A stretch of 9,229 nucleotides of DNA from contig JAIPDA010000081.1 in assembly GCA_021737905.1 (NCBI GenBank), positions 1-9,229 of the forward strand, given 5' to 3'. Below are positions 6,001 to 9,229 of this stretch, piece by piece (positions within the stretch are counted from its first letter, which is position 1; each line of letters begins with the position of its first letter). Under the pieces are notes generated by a model. That model was not told the DNA's origin. It did not search any database and was given only the letters and a program-made list of their open reading frames with translations. Source of the DNA: Rhodoferax sp. (lineage in GTDB: Bacteria; Pseudomonadota; Gammaproteobacteria; Burkholderiales; Burkholderiaceae_C). Made by a program: the position numbers and the translations under genes.

Positions 6001-7846
6001 CGCGGCCGCGGGCTTTGTCCAGCTGCTCAAGCAAGCTTTCAGCAGAAAACGGCTTGCCCAAAAACCCATCAAACATCGCGGCCTTGGGCCCGCTGCCCAG
6101 GTTGCGGGTGTGCGCCGTCATGGCAATCAGGTAAGGCCGGGCCGGCTTTTGCTGGCGGATGCTTTGGGCCAGTTCAAAGCCGTCCATGCCGCCCATTTGA
6201 ATGTCGGTCACCACCGCCTGGTAAGTGCCGGCCAGCACCTTGGTCAGCGCGTCTTCGCCGGAGGGTGCGTCGTCCGTGCTGTAACCCGCACCCCGCAGAA
6301 TCTCGACCACAGAGATGCGGATCAGTTCATCGTCATCGACCACCAAAATGGCAGCGCCGCCCTGTTTGGCCGGTACAGCCTGTGGCTGGGGCACAGGCGC
6401 CGGAACGGGTGCAGCGGCTTCGGCCATGCTGCTTTGCACCAGCTCAACCGGCAGCGTGATGGTGAACTTGCTGCCGCGCTGATGCACCGACTCCAGCCGT
6501 ATCTCGCCATGCATCACCGTCACGATGTTGCGCACGATCGACAGGCCCAGCCCCATGCCCTGCTTCTTGACAGCCTGGACCTGCTCGAAGGGCTCGAACA
6601 CCCGGCTTTGGTCTTCGATCGGTATGCCCAGGCCGGTATCGCTGACCTCAACAATCAGATGCGGGGCGCTGAGCTCTTCACCGGGCAGGTCCAGCCGGCA
6701 ATGCAGGGTGACTGAGCCCAGCTCGGTGTAGCGCAGCGCGTTGTCAAGCAAGTTGCCGACGCACTGCGACAGGCGCTCCGGGTCCACTTTCACCTCGGCC
6801 CCTTGCAGTTGAAAATTGCGCCGGAAAGCCAGGCCTTTGGCCTCCACCCTGGCTTCAAAGGCGCTGGAGATCTGGCTGAACAGGTCCTCAAGATGAACCG
6901 CACGGGGACGGATGTCCAGCGCCTTGTCTTGCGAAATCTGCAAAATGTCGCCGACCAGCCGCGCCAGCGTTTGCGAGGACAGCCGGATGATGCCGGCAAA
7001 GCGCTGCCGTTTTTCCGGGCTCAGCTCGGTGGCCAGCAGGCTGCCGGCACCCTGGATAGCCTGCAGCGGGCTCAGCAGGTCGTGCCCGACCGAAGACACC
7101 AAGAGCTCAAAGCGCGAAAAGCGTCTTTGCTCGCCCTTGATCAGGCCCCAGCCGGCATAGATGGCCGCCAGCGAGGCGGCCGCAAACAGGCTTAGCAAGA
7201 TGCTGATGATCCAGAAGGTGCGCTCAGCCAGCGGCCTGAAAGAAATGATGGTGTTCTCCATGCCGTCACGCAATTCGATTTCCACGCGGATCGTGTCTTG
7301 CGTGAACATCATCCAGTCGCCCAGCGCGGTGTCGGCACTCTCCAGCACCGCGTCGATGGTCTGCAGCCTGTCTTCGAACTTTTGCGCCGTATTCAAAAAA
7401 GTGAAGGTGCTCTGGTAGGCAGAGTCGAATGATGGATAGTCGACCAAAAAGTCTTTGTAGAAGATGCTGCCGGGGGCAAAGTGCACAAACATGGAGGCGA
7501 CTTGTTTGCGCTGGTCCGACAGGTCCTTCTGGCTCATGTTGCCAACCGAATGGCGCAGGGTGGCAGCCTCCAGACGCCGCAAGGCCAGCAGCATGTCGTA
7601 ACTGTCAATGCTTTTGTAGCTGATGAGCTTGCGGTTGAGCCAGCTTTCAGTCGCGCTGCTGGCCCCCAGATGTTCGTTGTAGTCCTTCCAGGTGCTTGCG
7701 AACTGGTAGGCAATCAGGCCAAACAAAATCAGGATGGAGCTCGCCGCACTGACGGTGAGCCAGCGTTTGAGCCGTATTGAACGGCGTGACTGCTTGAGCA
7801 GAAACCCCATTTTTTTCTGCTCGACTTTGTCCTGCAAGCTTGGCAT
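5972..7846 (-). CDS. Hybrid sensor histidine kinase with C-terminal receiver
   Basis: A 624-residue inner-membrane signalling protein. In order: a short basic N-terminus; TM1 about 30-50; a periplasmic region about 51-210 that looks largely helical and that I do not recognise; TM2 about 211-234; and a HisKA dimerisation domain with H255 in VGHDLLSPLQ. The HATPase_c domain shows an N box (N365, N369), D box DTGLGIP (D403), F box FEPFEQ and G box GMGLGLS (430-435). A Pro/Ala-rich linker spans about 475-497, and the receiver shows DDDE at 504-507, phosphoacceptor D548, T577 and K598. Only about 20 residues separate TM2 from H255, so there is no HAMP or PAS domain. It lies 10 bp downstream of the small periplasmic gene, which points to an operon. 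No DNA-binding response regulator or Hpt gene is visible, so the output is unknown. M13 is an alternative start. Confidence 0.93.
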   Translation of the reverse strand: MPSLQDKVEQKKMGFLLKQSRRSIRLKRWLTVSAASSILILFGLIAYQFASTWKDYNEHLGASSATESWLNRKLISYKSIDSYDMLLALRRLEAATLRHSVGNMSQKDLSDQRKQVASMFVHFAPGSIFYKDFLVDYPSFDSAYQSTFTFLNTAQKFEDRLQTIDAVLESADTALGDWMMFTQDTIRVEIELRDGMENTIISFRPLAERTFWIISILLSLFAAASLAAIYAGWGLIKGEQRRFSRFELLVSSVGHDLLSPLQAIQGAGSLLATELSPEKRQRFAGIIRLSSQTLARLVGDILQISQDKALDIRPRAVHLEDLFSQISSAFEARVEAKGLAFRRNFQLQGAEVKVDPERLSQCVGNLLDNALRYTELGSVTLHCRLDLPGEELSAPHLIVEVSDTGLGIPIEDQSRVFEPFEQVQAVKKQGMGLGLSIVRNIVTVMHGEIRLESVHQRGSKFTITLPVELVQSSMAEAAAPVPAPVPQPQAVPAKQGGAAILVVDDDELIRISVVEILRGAGYSTDDAPSGEDALTKVLAGTYQAVVTDIQMGGMDGFELAQSIRQQKPARPYLIAMTAHTRNLGSGPKAAMFDGFLGKPFSAESLLEQLDKARGRAGDSVALSV

Positions 7847-7856
7847 CTTTGGCGAC

Positions 7857-8366
7857 CTACTGAACCTTGACGCTCACCAGCGCCCAGACCTGCTTGATGT
7901 TGGTGGCGTGGTTGCGCAACTCTTTGGGGTATTTGTCGTTCGGGTACATGACGAGCAAGGGGCCCTTGGTTTCAATCTCCAGGCGTTTGCCGTTCTGGGT
8001 GTGGGCCAGCACCACCTCCCACTTCATGAAGTCACTGACAGGTACACGGATCTGGTAACCGTCGAGGCCGACCAAAATGACCTCCTTGGCCGTGGCCGGC
8101 ATGCCCGCCTTGGCGAGCACGTCTTTCATCAGCGGGCCGGTGTATTCAGCGTTGCCCGCGTAGTTGGTGGTGGAGCGGATGCTGGTGGCGGGCAGCGCGC
8201 TGAGCTCTTTGAAGTTGAAGGTGACTTTTTTACCGGCCGCATTCTTGGCCGGCTGGATATTGCCCGTCACTGTCAGCAGAACAGCGGCAGGGTCTGCGGC
8301 TAACGACCAGCTGGGAATGCATGCAACAACAACAGCCAGCCACCATGCTACGAATCTGTTTTCCAT
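7857..8366 (-). CDS. Exported Oxidored_molyb-like (sulfite-oxidase fold) protein without the molybdenum cysteine
   Basis: A 169-residue protein with a signal peptide (h-region about 5-15; likely signal peptidase I cleavage after A23 in WSLA-ADP). VVAC at 13-16 also fits a loose lipobox, so a lipoprotein cannot be excluded. The mature part resembles the molybdopterin-binding domain of sulfite-oxidase-type enzymes. It has a VTGNI start, YAGN at 69-72, a YTGPLMKDVLAKAG segment (75-88) like the usual GVPLRDLL element, LDGYQIRVPVSDF (101-113), and a C-terminal GPLLVMYP...IKQVWALVSVKV. The only cysteine is C16 in the signal peptide. By my alignment Y69 replaces the Cys of the CxGN motif that ligates molybdenum, so catalysis is unlikely. 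The gene immediately precedes the hybrid kinase and probably shares its mRNA; a sensory role in the periplasm is inference. Annotation pipelines may call it a molybdopterin-dependent oxidoreductase. Confidence 0.82.
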   Translation of the reverse strand: MENRFVAWWLAVVVACIPSWSLAADPAAVLLTVTGNIQPAKNAAGKKVTFNFKELSALPATSIRSTTNYAGNAEYTGPLMKDVLAKAGMPATAKEVILVGLDGYQIRVPVSDFMKWEVVLAHTQNGKRLEIETKGPLLVMYPNDKYPKELRNHATNIKQVWALVSVKVQ

Positions 8367-8402
8367 AGGTACTTTCGACAGCGAATTAAATGAAATACCA
8401 AC

Positions 8403-8417
8403 TAAAGTCCTACTTTA
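8403..8417. promoter_or_regulatory. 15-bp inverted repeat before the periplasmic protein gene
   Basis: TAAAGT (8403-8408) and ACTTTA (8412-8417) are perfect inverted arms around CCT. It lies 36 bp upstream of the ATG at 8366, inside the predicted leader or near the promoter of the minus-strand operon. It could be a small regulator site or chance in AT-rich sequence. Confidence 0.3.
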
Positions 8418-8434
8418 CCGCAAAAAGCTACACA

Positions 8435-8463
8435 ATCATGTCGGTCTGTTCTTACATTCACAA
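8435..8463 (-). promoter_or_regulatory. Candidate promoter of the periplasmic protein-kinase operon
   Basis: On the minus strand TTGTGA (8463-8458) and CATGAT (8440-8435) are 17 bp apart, each matching the sigma-70 hexamer at four of six positions. A start near 8428 would give a leader of about 60 bases. The 22-bp palindrome ends 11 bp upstream of this -35, a position suited to an activator. Confidence 0.3.
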
Positions 8464-8474
8464 AAACATTGGAA

Positions 8475-8496
8475 TGCTTGTTTTTGAAAACAAGCA
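8475..8496. promoter_or_regulatory. Perfect 22-bp palindrome, candidate operator
   Basis: Arms TGCTTGTTTT (8475-8484) and AAAACAAGCA (8487-8496) are perfectly complementary around the dinucleotide TG. It lies in the AT-richer divergent region between the minus-strand operon (start 8366) and the SDR gene (start 8644). A terminator is less likely, because no gene ends here and no T-run follows the stem. A dimeric regulator binding site is the simplest reading; I do not recognise the family. The rest of 8497-8643 holds only a minor hairpin (8558-8570) and no convincing promoter. Confidence 0.6.
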
Positions 8497-8643
8497 ATGC
8501 CCAAGCCAGCCGGGCCGACACCGGACACCGTGCAGATTCGCCAGATGTTGTAATCAGGGCTGGCTCAGCCACACTCGAACGAACACGACCATGAACACGG
8601 ACAGTCAGATGCTAACGAATCCAAATGCCACGGGGCGCTTGTC

Positions 8644-9229
8644 ATGAGCCGTGTCAGTCTGGTGACCGGCGGCGCCCAGCGCCTGGGGCGGGAGATCTGC
8701 CTGGCGCTGGCCGGCCGTGGCGACACCGTGGTGATTCACTTCAAAGGCAGCGACAAAGAAGCCGCGCGCACACGCGACGACTGCCTGAGCGCCGGCGCCG
8801 CGGCGGCCTTCATCATTCAGGCGGATCTGGCCGACACGGCCCAGCGCAGGGGCTTGGTAGACGCGGTGCTGCGCCTGACGGGCGAGTTGCACCTGCTGGT
8901 TAACAACGCTTCCATGTTTGCGTACGACAACGCCCACAGTTTTGAGCCGGCGCGCTTTGAGCAGCACCTGCAAACCAACTTCATCGCGCCGGTCGAGCTG
9001 ACCATGGCGCTGCACCGGCATTACCTTGCGCAACACAGCCAAACAGCAGGCAAGCAGTCCGGCCATGTGGTGACGCTGCTCGACCAGAAGCTGGAAAACC
9101 TCAACGTCGACTACCTGTCGTACACGCTGGCCAAGCTGGGTTCAGGCGCCAGCATCCGTTATCTGGCGCAATGCTGCGCGCCCTATTTGCGCGTCAACGC
9201 CATCAGCCCCGGCGTGACCCTGCTCAGCG
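8644..9229 (+). CDS. SDR-family reductase, pteridine reductase (PTR1/FolM)-like, 3' end cut by window edge
   Basis: An NAD(P)H-dependent short-chain dehydrogenase; 195 codons are visible of an expected 250 or so. The nucleotide-binding motif is TGGAQRLG (residues 8-15), with the TGxxxRxG form typical of pteridine reductases rather than the classic TGxxxGxG. NNAS is at 87-90. The active site reads D147, Y160, K164: Asp 13 residues before Tyr and YTLAK after it, the same spacing as the Asp-Tyr-Lys triad of Leishmania PTR1, where Asp replaces the usual SDR serine. VNAISPG near the right edge is the family's cofactor loop. The likely reaction is reduction of dihydropterin/dihydromonapterin or biopterin to the tetrahydro form in the cytoplasm. 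The start at 8644 is the first ATG after an in-frame TAA at 8551. To my recollection, in related genomes it precedes folB; that would be beyond this window. Confidence 0.88.
   Translation, partial: MSRVSLVTGGAQRLGREICLALAGRGDTVVIHFKGSDKEAARTRDDCLSAGAAAAFIIQADLADTAQRRGLVDAVLRLTGELHLLVNNASMFAYDNAHSFEPARFEQHLQTNFIAPVELTMALHRHYLAQHSQTAGKQSGHVVTLLDQKLENLNVDYLSYTLAKLGSGASIRYLAQCCAPYLRVNAISPGVTLLS

Noticed and set aside
6110..6715. Plus-strand open frame (201 codons) opposite the kinase
   Set aside because: It is antisense to the receiver and ATPase domains; its composition is that of a shadow frame.
8475..8496. Palindrome as a rho-independent terminator
   Set aside because: No gene ends nearby and no T-run follows the stem on either strand; a protein-binding site fits better.
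8605..9066. Minus-strand open frame (153 codons) over the SDR start
   Set aside because: It is antisense to clear SDR motifs, with no recognisable domain and no plausible context.

Overview
The window is GC-rich chromosomal DNA. Its protein sequences look like Betaproteobacteria, most likely order Burkholderiales, family Comamonadaceae (Polaromonas/Rhodoferax/Variovorax-like). That placement rests on protein resemblance and on the radA, alr and lplT neighbourhood as I remember it, not on a search. No rRNA, tRNA, CRISPR array, prophage or transposase was found.

Layout from left to right. (1) radA, DNA repair, minus strand, occupies 1-1349 and loses only its last codons at the window edge. (2) A divergent EamA/DMT-family exporter runs on the plus strand at 1443-2345. 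(3) A convergent intergenic gap at 2346-2515 holds a three-unit 18-bp tandem repeat between two inverted, REP-like hairpin elements. (4) alr, alanine racemase, is on the minus strand at 2516-3607. (5) Divergent from alr is a two-gene unit: lplT (lysophospholipid flippase) at 3784-5064, and a second, unrelated-looking EamA/DMT exporter at 5064-5975. Stop and start of these two overlap as TGATG. (6) On the minus strand is an apparent operon of a small periplasmic protein with a sulfite-oxidase-like (Oxidored_molyb) domain (7857-8366), followed after 10 bp by a membrane hybrid histidine kinase with a C-terminal receiver (5972-7846). The kinase stop shares TTAA with the stop of the second exporter. 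(7) An AT-richer divergent intergenic region (8367-8643) contains a perfect 22-bp palindrome. (8) A short-chain dehydrogenase of the pteridine reductase (PTR1/FolM-like) type begins at 8644 and runs off the right edge.

Most of this is housekeeping: recombination (RadA), D-alanine for peptidoglycan (Alr), lysophospholipid recycling (LplT) and pterin reduction (SDR). The part with the best chance of being poorly described is the 5972-8500 block. There, a cysteine-less molybdopterin-oxidoreductase-fold protein, predicted to be exported, is encoded directly upstream of a hybrid kinase whose periplasmic domain I do not recognise, behind a palindromic operator candidate. My reading is that the small protein is a periplasmic sensor partner of the kinase rather than an enzyme.
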